Of a stretch of 64,000 nucleotides of DNA, positions 1 through 11,650 are shown one piece after another. A model generated the notes under the pieces. That model worked only from the letters and a program-made list of their open reading frames with translations, made no database searches and was not told where the DNA came from. A program made the translations under genes and the position numbers. Origin of the DNA: Chamaecyparis obtusa (taxonomy: Eukaryota > Streptophyta > Pinopsida > Cupressales > Cupressaceae). The stretch is taken from assembly GCA_027943335.1 (NCBI GenBank), contig BSBK01001113.1, forward strand, positions 608,501 to 672,500, read 5' to 3'. The number at the start of each line of letters is the position of its first letter. The stretch's first letter is position 1.

Positions 1-668
1 TTTTGGGTTATCTCCTCATCGTCATTACCAAGAATTTCAAAAATGCTTGGGGATTGATATAGATGCTTCTCATTTTGAGATTGATCATGACGCTGGTCAT
101 TTTGAGAGTGATCATCATGTTGGTCATTTCGAGATTGACCATGATGTTGGTCATTTTGAGATTGATCATGACTTTTTCTATATTCACCCTCTTGGAATTG
201 GAATGGGTCTCCCATCTTGTTAGTGTGCGAGTGTGCCATGTGCACAGACTTAGCATGAGTGTGTGTAGTATGCCGAGAGGTTGTGGCAATAGGGTCGATA
301 GGGCTAGTTCAAGAAAGTGACCTTTCAAAGTTTTTCTAGTCTTGAAACAATGAGTTGTGATGTTCTTGAAACAATAAGTTAGGCTGTGTTTGAATCAATG
401 AATTATAATGCTCCTGGAATATTGGATTCCAATTCGGACTGATATCTATACAGAACGAATGTCTGATGTGAGGTCGACTAATAAGAGATGAGGATTGAGG
501 TGGGCTCTCTTTTGAAACATGTGGTGAGGATGAACGTGAGGATCCCTCATAGCACTAAGATTGCATCACAGGTTCGGAACAACCTCTTCCTTGATTGTGA
601 GATCTACCTCTACCTTGTCCAGTACAACGTAAGGGGAATGTGTTACCACTTTTAGTCATAATAGTCAT
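1..668 (-). pseudogene. Broken ORF of unknown function, open to the left edge
   Basis: Read on the minus strand from an ATG at 668, one frame can be followed to the window edge with only three stops (about 555, 346 and 315). The product starts with an Arg/Gly-rich stretch (GQGRGRSHNQGRG), then a Ser/Pro-rich part, then tandem 9-residue units of the type HDQSQNDQH made by the 27-bp DNA repeat, and ends with acidic FEILGNDDEEITQ at the edge. The last 79 codons, from an ATG at 239, have no stop. Composition and the basic N-terminus recall the low-complexity ends of retroelement Gag or DNA-transposon accessory proteins, but I recognise no domain. It lies downstream of a probable minus-strand 5' LTR (1603-2128), so a gag of that element is possible. 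That link is inference. Confidence 0.4.
71..178. repeat. 27-bp tandem repeat, about 4 copies
   Basis: Units start at 71, 98, 125 and 152, each beginning cattttgaga or a close variant. The period is a multiple of three, so the repeat keeps the minus-strand reading frame and encodes a 9-residue Gln/Asn/Asp/His-rich unit. The fourth copy decays at its end. Confidence 0.85.
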
Positions 669-1602
669 AGAAAAAGATTAAGTAACAAGAGAGGACTTAT
701 GATTATGCTCAAAAATCTATCTCTGGGATAGAAAAAAATATGATAAGGGTGAAATGCACCAGGCACAAATTGTCAAGAGTAAGGCTAGAACAACCAATAT
801 GTGACTATCACGTCGCAAGGTACAAAAGCACAGTAGGATAGGATAGACAATAGAGAGACAATGTGAGTTTAAGCACTAATCACTTGGTTCTCAACCCAAG
901 ACACCCAGTTTTAGGTAGTGGACAATAGGAGAAAAGGCAAAAAGACCCCAGGCAAAAACCAAATTAAGCAAAAAATTAACTAGTCAATGGGAATCAACTC
1001 ACTGTTTTGAAAATCAGGAGATAGTCTCATGTGAAGAAATGTTGTCTCATGCGAGTAAGTGCTAAACTATGTGTGAAGATGTGTTGTCTCACGTGAGGAA
1101 ATGCACAAGAAACTAAAATCTCGCATGGGAAAAGACCAAAGTTTGACAGTCTGACATAGTTTTCAAGACAACATCAGATTTTGAGACACAACGTAAACTA
1201 TTCTCTTGAAGAATTTCCAATTTTCAGACCAATTTAGGACAGTTTGAATTAGCAAATCTCATTTTGAATGTTTGAAGCCAATCGTTTACAAGCATTAAGT
1301 TTGGACCAAGCAATAGTGACACAATCAGTAGTTGAAAATAGTTCTATCGAGGACAAAGCAACTTAGAAGAATCATGGGAGTCTTTGACAAGTTTGATCAT
1401 GTTGGACAGTTTAAGACTCAAAACAAACACTCAGTTATCCCTACAAAGAAAATGGTAGAGAAGACAAAATTCATGCCTCACAACTTATGTGCATGCATTC
1501 ACCTCACACAACTGTGTCACCCCCTAGAGGGTGCCTGTGTTTTTGGTGTTTCCAAGGACTCAATAATATATGTTCAAAGGTTACCCTTGAAGTAGGGGCC
1601 AG
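669..1602. other. No gene seen; probable retroelement leader
   Basis: No convincing coding frame. A plus-strand frame at 1332-1595 has no recognisable domain. 1020-1110 contains three short related phrases (tctcatgtgaagaaatg, tctcatgcgagtaag, tctcacgtgaggaaatg). If 1603-2128 is a minus-strand 5' LTR, this is its untranslated leader. Confidence 0.4.
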
Positions 1603-2128
1603 TGTCATATACCACCTTCAAACGTCTAGGTGCATGCCTATGGTGAGAATCTAGGGGAGAGATTCTTCCCACTCCCTATGCAAAGATTATGTCTCCTTTC
1701 GGAGGTGAACCAATTTGGAGAGAATATCTAATTAATTAAATGAAAGATGGCCATATGCGTGACTTTTCAAATTATTTGAATAATTAAGTTCAAGTGGGGA
1801 TATTTCATTTAAAGAACTAAATATTATTTAATTCCTTTTGATGTGTATTAGCTAAAAGGGGTGGAATTAATTTAATTAAAGTGCAAGGACTTTTGTAATT
1901 AAATTAATTAATCATAAGGTTTATTTAGCCAATAAATGTTGATATTTAAGAATTAAATATAGCATGTGATTAATGCAAATTTAGGGTTTTTTGCATTTGA
2001 TACTAAGTCGAGTAAAGTCAATTAGGAGATAGAATTGCCTAGTACAATAGGACTTTGATGATGTAGGAATTTGAAGGAATGCACCAAAATTGGTTAGGAT
2101 TGCAAGGTGCCAATTTTGAGGTATTACA
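1603..2128 (-). mobile_element. Probable LTR (minus) inserted in a copia integrase gene
   Basis: On the minus strand the segment begins TGTAATACC and ends ATGACA, the TG...CA form of an LTR, and is AT-rich. Its upper end cuts sharply into copia integrase coding sequence, which starts at 2129. The lower end is set only by the terminal CA. The next bases, CTGGCCCCTACTTC, could be a primer site but match no tRNA I can name. No second LTR or target duplication is visible in the window. It may be the 5' LTR of an element running off the left edge, or a solo LTR. Confidence 0.45.
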
Positions 2129-3435
2129 CAACCCACATCATTCTAGAATAATCATCAACAAATAAAATAAAGTACCTTTCACCATAATATGATCTTGTTT
2201 GAGTTGGTCCACATAAGTGTGTATGCACTAGATCCAATTTGTTCTCTACCAAATTATGCTTGCTTTTGAATTAGTTCCTTACATGTTTTCCCATCACACA
2301 TTCCCTGCATATTGTATCAACTAGTTTTGCAATACTAGGGAGGTCTCTTACTGCCTTTACATTGCTTATCTTTACTATATTGTCAAAGTTGATGTGACAT
2401 AGTCTTTTGTGCCATAACCAACTGTCATCTACTTTAGCAACAAAATAACTTACTTCAGAATTAAGTTTAAAAAAATTACTTTTTTTCTTTGAACCTGATG
2501 CAATCATTACTCCTTTTTTTATTAACAATGCACTTATTATTTTTGAATTCCAACTAATATCCTTTCTCAAGCAACTGTCCAAGGCTTAGTAAGTTATGCT
2601 GCAAACCATCAACATATAGAACATCATTGGTGCTATTATTTCCATCCAAAGTGATAGCTCCTCTACCTATTATAGGTTTAGGAGTGTTGTCTCCAAATCT
2701 AACCATACCACCTTTGTACTTATCCAGATGTACAAATCTATCTTTGTCTCCTGTCATGTGATGTGAACAACCCCTGTCAATGATCTAGTTTGTTCTGATA
2801 TCTTCTTGTGAAATTAATGCTAACTCTTGTGCTTTCTTTTCATCTTCAATATTCATTTCATCAAATATTTTCTCCATGTCTTCAATAGAAATGAATCCAA
2901 TTTCATCTTGTCTTGAATCTTCATCTAATACTCCATCTTCAACATAGTAACATTCTTTTGTATACTTAGGCTTGAAATTTGTTTTAAACTTCTTGACTCT
3001 TGTAGGACACTTAGATGCAAAATGACCAATCTTGTTGCATGAAAAACATTTGAATGGTAACTAACCTTCATAATTTCCTTTTCCTTTTCTTTCTTTCTTA
3101 GAAATCACAGCAATGAATTCATCTAGTTCTTTATCCTCATCTTCATTATCAAAATTACTAGAAGTGTTCAAGGATTTCTTACCATGGATTGAGGCTTTGA
3201 ATGCTTTTTCACTTTTAGGCTCTGTCTTCAATCTTGATATCTCAAATGCTGAAATTTTTCTGATTAAGGTCTCTCTTTTGAAGTCTTTTGAAAATTGCAT
3301 AGTCTCATCTAGGATGTTTATCTTGCTCTCATATTTTTTTGTCAAAGTAGTCATCAATTTATCCATTATTTCTTCTTCTGAAATTTCTCCACCATTGTTC
3401 TTGATTCCTACAACTGCATCATTAATTCTTTAATT
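2129..3435 (-). pseudogene. Ty1/copia gag-pol fragment (Gag end, protease, integrase start)
   Basis: Minus-strand coding relic of a copia polyprotein. In order: the end of Gag (3366-3061, acidic then Lys-rich); a zinc knuckle CFSCNKIGHFASKC at about 3050-3009; the protease region with IIDRGCSHHMTGD near 2785-2745; the pre-integrase region WHKRLCHINFDN near 2410-2375 with its Cys pair CRECVMGKH; and the start of integrase (HTHLCGP, FVDDYSRM) down to 2129. Damage is clear: an in-frame stop just after Gag, TAG for the usual Trp before the protease site, DRG where the family has DSG, and His where integrase has its first catalytic Asp. The fragment is cut at 2128 by the LTR-like segment and at 3436 by element A. 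It is related to, but distinct from, element E. Confidence 0.85.
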
Positions 3436-3440
3436 GTAGG
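3436..3440. repeat. Likely target-site duplication of element A, one side
   Basis: gtagg lies between the copia fragment and the 3' LTR of A. Its partner should follow A's 5' LTR, which is truncated, so the duplication cannot be confirmed here. Confidence 0.4.
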
Positions 3441-4605
3441 TGTATGCAAAATAGATGTCTAACTATTATAAATGAAATAATAACTAATCTAAGCTAACAA
3501 ATCAATCTGAATGCAACACAATGAAGATTAAAAATGATCAAATGAACTTAAAACAAGTTTACCTTCACTTACCCATTTTAGCTTGTCTCCATTGTCCTCC
3601 TAGCCTTGATTCCTTGGATGTGTTGAGCTCTCAGATTTCCAAATGAAGCTCCTTTCCCAAGGTGTTACCAAAGTGTGGAGATTTGATGATGCAGTATGTA
3701 AAATAGCCTTTATGAAACTATGATGGATACAATGTTTATGCAAAAGCACTCAAATGATTTCTTGAATGCTTGGATGCGTGATTGCTTGATCTCTAGAATG
3801 ATTAAAAATTATTATTGCCTTTTAGCTCACAAAGGGGAAATGAGGCTCCTTTTATAGATTTTTGGAGGATTTAATCCTAGGTGGCACAATCCTAAGGTGT
3901 AGATTGAAAGGTGGAATATCTTAGGGCTACAATTGCCTTGGTTGAAGGGGTTGAGAGAAAGGGGGATGTAGTTGGAATGCGAGAGAAGGAATAGGGAGGA
4001 TGTTTCTCCTACATTGACATGGAAGAGAAGAAGGTGGAAGGGAAAGACACATGTCAAGTGTCTCACAAAAACCATTGAGAGGAACGGGGAATGACTTTTC
4101 CCTCATGAGGACTCTTTGTACAAGTATCCCATGCGTCACCTTTGACTCTTTGAGGTTACTTGAGAAGCTCCTTAGGAATAGGATTTTCTTCTTGACTTAG
4201 TGTAGGGGAAGACATGTGGTCATGAGACCAAGTCTTATGAGGCCACATAGCCCTTAAAAATAGGACATGTGTGGGTGAGGATAATGATTTATTAATAATT
4301 AATAATAATTAATTATCTTAGCCAAGGTGATGTGTCAAGTGACTAGATGGGTGAGGTGGACTAGGGGACTTAGTCATATTTGGTGATTGTGTTAATTGAT
4401 TAAATCACTTTAATAAGACTATTTAGAGGACTTAGGATAGGAGAATGGACTATAGTGAATTTATCAAATAAATTGAATAATTTATTTAATAAATAGAGGA
4501 AATAAATATTAATTAAATAATAAATATTTAATTAATTCATCAAGTGAATATTAATTATATAATAAATATTTAATTAATTAATGAAGTCACTTTTTAGTGT
4601 ATACA
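3441..4605 (-). repeat. 3' LTR of element A (1165 bp)
   Basis: On the minus strand it starts TGTATACACTAAAAAGTGAC and ends CTATTTTGCATACA. It aligns by eye along its length with the plus-strand LTR of B (38322-39466), and its lower 415 bp align with the 5' LTR remnant of A (31016-31456). A TATA box (CTATAAAAGG on the minus strand, near 3857-3848) marks the U3/R area. It is directly preceded by the polypurine tract. Confidence 0.9.
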
Positions 4606-4622
4606 TTTTGCCCCTCTTTGAA
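4606..4622 (-). promoter_or_regulatory. Polypurine tract of element A
   Basis: On the minus strand TTCAAAGAGGGGCAAAA abuts the TG of the 3' LTR, where plus-strand DNA priming occurs. The same run precedes the 3' LTR of D. Confidence 0.85.
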
Positions 4623-4720
4623 ATAATGTGCTAGTCACATTGTTTCAGAGAAAAATCAAGCATTTTTCCCTTTCCCCAGACAATGTCTCAGATGAAAGCG
4701 ACTTATGCATGCCTCCTCAA

Positions 4721-4799
4721 GAGATTGATTGACAACAAATTATTTTATTTTATTTTTTTATTTTTTATTTTTTAATTTTTTTAGTTGACAATCAATCTC
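4721..4799. repeat. Inverted repeat with a T-rich loop
   Basis: Arms gagattgattgacaac (4721-4736) and gttgacaatcaatctc (4784-4799) pair with one mismatch at 15 of 16 positions. The 47-base loop is almost all T with some A. It lies between the polypurine tract of A and the TATA-like box of the PMD gene. Confidence 0.7.
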
Positions 4800-4894
4800 A
4801 TGAAAAGATTAAGAAGAAACGTAAGTGAAAATAGGGTGAATGAGAAAAATTTCAATAGGTAGGGTCCACACATCAAGAAAAATGGGTCCATGGG

Positions 4895-4905
4895 CTATAT
4901 ATAGG
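4895..4905 (+). promoter_or_regulatory. TATA-like box for the PMD gene
   Basis: ctatatatagg follows a moderately GC-rich stretch (gggtccatgggc) and lies about 800 bp before the PMD coding sequence in the same direction. A start near 4925-4935 would be expected. No transcript evidence is available. Confidence 0.45.
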
Positions 4906-5696
4906 GCCAAAGGGTCCACTATAGGGTCATTGTGCACACTTGTCAGCTAGAGATTGGAGTGTGAGAGAGAGAAGAGTAGAGATGAGAAGATATCATTCCC
5001 GCTATTAGAAAATCTATTTGAGAGGGTTAGACACTTCCAGAGGCTACCTGATTTGAGAGAGCCAGTAGGTGACTCATCTTGCTTAGTCAATTTGTGAATT
5101 TTTGGTTGATTTGATGTGATTTGTAGCATGTTTAGGGTAGATTTAACCATAGGTTAGGATATAAATTTTTTTTGTTCTTAGGTGAAGAACAAATGAGCAA
5201 TTGTGGTGCATGTATGTGTAGTAACTTGCAACATTTGCACAACAAATGGCTAGTTCTGCGCATACATTTGAGGTGCCTACACATTTGTGCTAGAGGAAAT
5301 TTTGGTAGCACATTTGTTAAATAAGTGTGCACAAACATAGTTCGGCGCATTTGTTAATTTTGGCTATGCAATTATTTAGGTTAGTTACACATATGTAATT
5401 TCTGCACAAATGGTAGGGGTTTCTATGCAAACACTTTTCTATGCTGCACATTTATGTCAGATGATAGAATTTTAGAAAACTAGTGTGTCAATTGGGTCAA
5501 ACTGGATATCGAGAAGCTGATATGATCTATCAGCTTGGAATATAGATCGATTGAGTCAAGATAGGTAACATCGTAGCATGATCGCTAGTTAACCTTACTG
5601 ATTATAGATAATTGATATAATTATCTATTGGTACATGTGATAAACATGTATTCGATTGATAGGATAGGATAGATAGATAGATCAGTTTGTTTGAAA

Positions 5697-7754
5697 TCTG
5701 ATAGTTGGATTGTTTGATGTTCATTATAGGAGGATATTACAGACACTCTAATGTCATGAGAGAGATATCCTGTGACTCATAATCTGAGGGTAGCACTATC
5801 AAAGACTAACAGGATAGTGATTGGGGTGATTGGATTGTATCACATCATTTATATGCCTAAGATTTGGGTGAATCTGAGCATGCTGACAACATTAGCTAAG
5901 AGATGGCACTCGAAGATGAGTACCTTTCATCTCCCCATCGGAAAGATGACTGTCACATTAGAGGATGTGTATCACATCCTCCAACTACCAATTACTAGAG
6001 AGCTAGTGCAGTATGATCGGCACAATGATTTAGCAAAGTGTAGAGCAATTTTTTGGGATGATGAAATTGATGAGTGAAAGATCAGTTGGGAGGACATGGT
6101 TGATTTCTATGAGCCACTTCCTATTTTTTTGGTTGAAGCTATCAAAGACTTTGTCTACCTGGATTGACAATCTCATGGCTTCATAGTTGGTTGGGGCCAT
6201 ACACTATAGAGGATGATGGACAAGGGGACCAATTTTTCTTTGGGGGTGTGCTTAATAGTGCATCTTTATCATGATTTACATCAGGTGGTATACCACAGAG
6301 GTGCATCATTATTAGCTGGTGTCACATTGCTCCATGTATGGGCATGGGAGCATATAGCTATTACATGACCTACTGCATTGAGGTTTCGAGGTGTTGGATA
6401 GCCTTATATTTTTCTTTATGCATCTATCCAGTCTTAGCATAAGCTGGGACGTCTAGAGTTTTGGCATTACACATTCGATACCATTGATACAGTGATTTGG
6501 AGACCCTACCTTGGGTGTGAGTCATGGAATGATGAGCATTAGCTCAGATACTATTTTGAGTCCCGATGGCTGATAGGGAGGACTCCCTACATTATAGAGA
6601 GATAGGTGGTCAGCTGGGTCATGCAATAGTTTGGTAGGATCCAGGGGATGCCACAGGGGGTTACAGAGTTTTCACGTACTCACCAAGAGAGATGTGATTG
6701 GGGTTGAGATTATTCGATAGGAGTTCATAGACATGTCATTTTAGGCATGGTCCATTAGACAAGGGGCTGTAGACCCAAGCATGACTACAGACTATGAGAG
6801 ACCTCTAAGGGATCATTCATTCCTGAGATTGACTGATCTGACACAGAGGCCACTAGAGAGGGATGCTGGAGAGAGATGCTCAGATAGGCGATGAGGCCAT
6901 GACAGGATAGGCCAAGGGAGAGGTGGAGGTGGTGATGGAGGTGACAATGGTGATGGAAGTGATGGTGGTCCTGATGGAGGGAGGGGTGATAGATCTAGGC
7001 CTTCAATGAGAGGTAGAGGTTTGCAATCGCGAGGGTTGATGCCACCCCTTGCTAGATAGGTGTGACAACAGCTACTAGCACAAATGCCTACAGGTGCCCC
7101 ACTACAGTTACCAGTAGCTACCCCTATACAGGTGGATCTAGTTGTACAGGCACAAGTACCCATTCATGCAACATAGATACAAGCTCCAATATAGGATGAT
7201 GCCGATGATGTACTCAATGAGGAGAGACTAGTTTAGGGTGGGAAAATACAAGAGGACATATAGGATGAGTAGATGCTTGACATAGCTAGATAGGATATGT
7301 AGATGCTAGATGTTAGTGCCCAGGATGAGCAGGCAGACATGGATTTTGGGGGTCAGGATCCCTATCTAAAGAGAGATGCTCCAGAGGAGGAGGACATAAA
7401 CATTGATGCATTGATAGTCAGACTAGCAAAGACATAGGTAAAGGACGACCATGTCCTAGTACTAGAGAGATGGGTGGAGAGACTGGAGAGTGAGATTATA
7501 AAGGTCAGGCATTAGCGAGATGTCGCCATAGAGTGACTAGGAGAGGCAAAGTCCTTATTAGACAAGATTGAGTCTACAGAGGCATTGGGACCTCATGCAG
7601 ATAGCCTATGGGTGATGATGCAAGCTGGTAGGGAGATCACCTACTGGAAGGAGGCCTATAGACAGACTATTCCTAGGGATTAGTGGATTGGGAGCTTTAG
7701 AGAGAGTTCTTATGCAGTTAGGACAACTATGCATCATAGGCATGGATTGACTAG
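5697..7754 (+). pseudogene. Plant mobile domain (PMD, aminotransferase-like) gene, 5' part
   Basis: The clearest block is 5760-6077: RWHSKMSTFHLPIGKMTVTL followed by EDVYHILQLPI, the hallmark N-terminal part of the PMD family. Further along the same frame, with many stops, come LLHVWAWEHI (about 6330-6360), matching the conserved Trp-rich block of the family, then a Gly/Asp/Arg-rich run (6900-7040) and a coiled-coil-like charged part (7440-7690). PMD proteins are plant-specific; some host copies act in silencing and many are carried by transposons. This copy lies inside element A, opposite to its genes. It is cut at 7754 by element D and resumes at 19065. The usual long PMD domain is present but has more than ten stops, so it is dead. 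Confidence 0.8.
7750..7754. repeat. Target-site duplication of element D, left copy
   Basis: actag directly precedes the TG of the 5' LTR; the identical actag follows the 3' LTR at 19060-19064. Confidence 0.95.
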
Positions 7755-9005
7755 TGTAATACCCCAAAAATGGGCTATAAGTTCATTAATCTCTTACATC
7801 TTCAATTCAAATGAAATCGACATCAAAGTCCTAATCTAAGGCACATCTAAACATCATTGAATCATAATTGATTATCTTAAATTTTGCATCAGGGAATATT
7901 CCTAGTAATATTCCTAATCATCATAATTATCTTTAATTTTATAATTATTGGGCAATAAATCACATTTATCCTAAAGTTTGATTAATTGAATATTTTCATA
8001 TTTAATTAATTAGATTTAATATTTGCCACTTAATTATGTAATTAAATTTAATTCTATCTATTATTAATTGTATTATTTAATTTTGACAATAAATCTAATA
8101 TCATATGAATAATTGATTAAATTCTTATTTAATTAATTAAAGCAAGTTGTCATTATTTAATAATATAGTTTTTAATAAAAGTTTGATTAAATAATTGATT
8201 AACTCATAAATCAATTGTTTTATTTTTAAAAGCAGTTAAGTTGGAAATAAATCACTTTATTATTAAATTAATTCATAAATAAAACATGCACAATCATAAA
8301 AGTAGACAACTATCAATTATCAATTAAAGCTAAACTCTATTTTGAGTTAAAACTTAGCTTTTGCATGTTTTTGTGAGTTAATTATCTTTTATTTAAAAAT
8401 AACTCAAAAATCAACCTGAGTTATTTGAGTGATTTATGGCTTTTTTTTCCCATGCACCTCCAAAGCCCTGGATTTCTATAAAATCAAGGCTTCAGCTCAT
8501 CTCAAATCATCTCATAATTTTGCAAGCTTACTTTGCCAAAGTCATCTACGAATTGCACAACTATTTTGAAGAATTGGAAATTAGAGAATCAAAGCTTATT
8601 GCGAATCAAGGCTATTGTGAGATCAATTTTTTTTATTTTTTTTTACATTCATTTAGATTCTTTTTTATATCATTGTTAGGTCAATTCATAGCATATCAAT
8701 TTTCCATATTAGCATAGATTCCATATCAAGTTTTCATATCATTGCATAGAAAATACCAAAAAAATATAGATTAATTGCATTCATATTTCATATCTAGATC
8801 AATTGCATTCAAATCTTTCATTTAGGTGTCGTCTAGGTCACTGATCTCGATAACAATTTGAGAACATTAATCTCGCACCTACTAGAAGGCAGTAAATCAC
8901 TTGGTTAAATTAGATTTCAATTTTGCATGATTTTGATTATAGATAACCTCTAATGTTTTACTGAAGTGTTGTGTCTACAGATTAGGTACAAAATTCACAC
9001 ACACA
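7755..9005 (+). repeat. 5' LTR of element D (1251 bp)
   Basis: Starts tgtaataccccaaaaatggg and ends ttcacacacaca. Very AT-rich U3 with many attaatta motifs; TATA box at 8476-8484. It pairs with 17809-19059. Confidence 0.95.
8476..8484 (+). promoter_or_regulatory. TATA box of the D 5' LTR
   Basis: ctataaaat sits in gatttctataaaatcaagg, the only good TATA box in the LTR and conserved in the 3' LTR (18530-18538). The expected RNA start is about 8510. Confidence 0.6.
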
Positions 9006-9009
9006 TTTC

Positions 9010-9027
9010 TGGCGCCCACCGTGGGGC
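9010..9027 (+). promoter_or_regulatory. Primer binding site of element D
   Basis: tggcgcccaccgtggggc begins four bases after the 5' LTR. A has tggagcccaccgtggggc and B tggtgcccaccatggggc at the same place. The form is typical for plant Tat-type elements; I cannot assign the tRNA with certainty. Confidence 0.8.
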
Positions 9028-10429
9028 AACCCACCTTTGCATGCTAGTTTTGATTTTTTTTGGGAGCTAAAACCCCAAAGTTTCAAAGATAAAATTTTAT
9101 CTTCCAAAAGGCTTGGATTTTTGGGCTGAAATTGATTTTGTAGGTTGGTGACATATCAGGGAAGCTACAGTAAAAAATTTAGAATTTTCTGAGATGTTTT
9201 AAATTTTTAATAATTTTTTCTTGAAATTCAGGAAAAAATTAAAATTTGATGCAAATCAGCATATTTTTAGGAAAATTTTATATTTTCAGAAATCTCTTTA
9301 AATTATATAGGGGGTCCATTCTTTGTGTTTTAAATTTTGACATGATATAATAGCTCAAATAGTCAATTTACCAAAACTGGTCTCTTTTGATAAAATGGGT
9401 CTCTAGGGCACAAAGAAAGAGATTTTTCTAAAAAATTTACATTTTTGGAAAGCTCTTTGTTTTTTAGTAGGGGTCTTTATTCTGAATTTCTATTTTTGTG
9501 GCCAAAATCATATCAAAAAAATTAGAACTTGTTGACTAGGTCAAATTCAGTGCAAAAAAATTAAAATTTTGTGATGGGTATGCACTTATTTTTCATATGA
9601 TTCAATGCATGATATGACTTGTCATTTGGATTAATTTCTGGTTATTATTTTTCATAACAATTGATTTTTAGATCTAACCCTAGGGTTTTCATAAGTTTAA
9701 TATACCTTGCATATCTTGTTTGCTTGTTGGCTTGTTGGAGAGTTTGTAGCTTGCTTGCATAGTAAAGCTCAACAAAAATTGCTAAAAATTAGGTAAAATA
9801 TACTAAGCACGTTGCAAGGATCCCAGGTATTCTCCTTCATCTAATGACATTTTGTTTTGGGACTTAAAATAAATCTCTCGTGTGTCTAGCTTGGGTGATT
9901 CTTTTCATGCTTTTGTTTTACACACTTGCATAATTGATACTAGGTTGTGACCCCTTAAGGATTCATTAAGTAGTCTTAGATACTTGTGATTGATCTTGAT
10001 TGCTATCTTGGGTTATTGGACTCGCTAATCCACTGGCCCCTCATTTCCACCCCATGGTTGCAATCTCAATGCCATAAAGGGGAGGGGTCAACAGGACAAA
10101 AGCGTTAAGTGTTCCACTTGGAAAACCTTTTGTGCTTTTAGGAACTCACTTGTTTTCTAAGTTGGGGACTCATTTTTAGCTTGTGTGAGGTGTTAAGTGT
10201 TCTACCTTGTGGACTCATCTCATATTTACTTTAAGCGTTAAGTGTTCCTCTTTCTTCTTTTTGGGTACTTTTGGTAGATTTGCTTTCGGGAATATATCTA
10301 TGCTCACATAGTAATTAGGCCCTTTGAACACTATTCATGATTCTTGAGAGATTGGATTCCTAGTGAAATCTTTCTTGATGATAGAATCCTTGTAGGTAGG
10401 GAGGATACTTAGTGCATTTTATATTCAAC

Positions 10430-10625
10430 TTGGTTAGTGTGTCTTCTCTTATTGATCGATACATTCTCTCCCAGGAGAGGTTGATAGATCACGTGGGGTT
10501 GACATCACAAGCTTTGGTCAATCAAAATTGGTTAGTGTGCCTTCTCTTATTGATTGATACATTCTCTCCCCAGAGAGGTTGATAGATCACATGGAGTTGG
10601 CATCATAGACCTTGGTGAAGCAAAA
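10430..10625 (+). repeat. 98-bp tandem duplication in the D leader
   Basis: Copies begin ttggttagtgtg at 10430 and 10528. Each contains ttgatagatcac. They differ at roughly a dozen sites by eye. Confidence 0.8.
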
Positions 10626-11363
10626 CTTTGTCTTAGCGTGTCAGATTAATCTGCTTGTTTTGTTTGGGTTAAAAGTGAAAAGGTGTCAAAAACCTTGGAT
10701 CTGGAGCCAAGTCCCCTTGTGGCATACTATTGTGAGTCAACTTTAGAGAGGGTTAACCGTGGTGGACAATCCCTTCACAGGGAAAACTGCGTTGACAGAA
10801 CCTCAAGTAGTCATAGCCATTTTCATTGTGGTAGTGACAGCCACTATATAAATGTCCTTGTGGAAGAAATCTCCATGGGTATGGTTCATTGTTGGGTTGT
10901 CAGACCTCCCTAGTAGCTCCTAAAGATTAAGTTCTCGGACTGTGTCAAAATTCTGGTGCACCAGGATTGGAGTTCACCCCTTTGGATCATAAAAGTTACA
11001 GAGTCAAACCATTACTAAAAACCCTAGCGAGGCCAAATTTTCATTTTATAGGGTATATGTGCGTTATTGCAAAACATTTTTGGAACATACACAATTAGCA
11101 CTTCTGAGGATTAGAACGAATAAGTCACTTGATTGTTCATGCACAAGGTTGCTTTTTCCCTTGTTCATTATTTTCAGACATGCTTGAAATCACTTGCTTG
11201 CTATTTTGCGTGCTTGTTTATCTAGCTGGTTATTAAAAATAGACAAATCTATTACAATCTTCAAATTTGGACATTAAAATTTGCAAACAACTCAAAATTT
11301 GCAAAATCTAAAGTAAAATCCTTTTCTGGAGTCAAAAGTCATCTCAGGAGGTCAGAAAGTCAT

Positions 11364-11650
11364 ACGAGTTTCCATCAAGTGTCATTTCATTACAACCCAT
11401 CTGTCGTATGATAGCAAACTCAGTGTCGTATGAGTTTTCATGCCAGCAAATTCTCAAAGTCAAAATCTTGCAACTGTCATATGATATTGTCAACTGTCAT
11501 TTCATTGCTACCTAGCTGTCGTATGATTGAGTACCCAGTGTCGTACAAGTTTTCATGCCAGCATATTTCAAAAAGTCAAATCCTGCTTGCAACTATCGTA
11601 TGAGTTTTGCAACTGTCGCTTCATAGCCTACCCACTGTCGTACGAGTCTG
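11364..11650 (+). repeat. Cluster of tgtcgtatgag-type motifs in the D leader
   Basis: About eight copies of ctgtcgtatga/gtgtcgtacgag variants, near 11366, 11400, 11421, 11477, 11517, 11540, 11594 and 11636, within a decayed longer repeat (tcatgccagca occurs twice). It ends about 140 bp before the start codon. Confidence 0.6.

Noticed and set aside
1332..1595. 87-residue plus-strand frame
   Set aside because: No domain and no support from repeats or neighbours; kept only as part of the non-coding stretch.
6813..7163. Minus-strand Ser/Pro/Cys-rich frame
   Set aside because: It is the antisense of the Gly-rich part of the PMD gene.
8436..8717. 93-residue frame repeated at 18490-18771
   Set aside because: It lies in the D LTRs across the TATA box; it is repeated only because the LTRs are.
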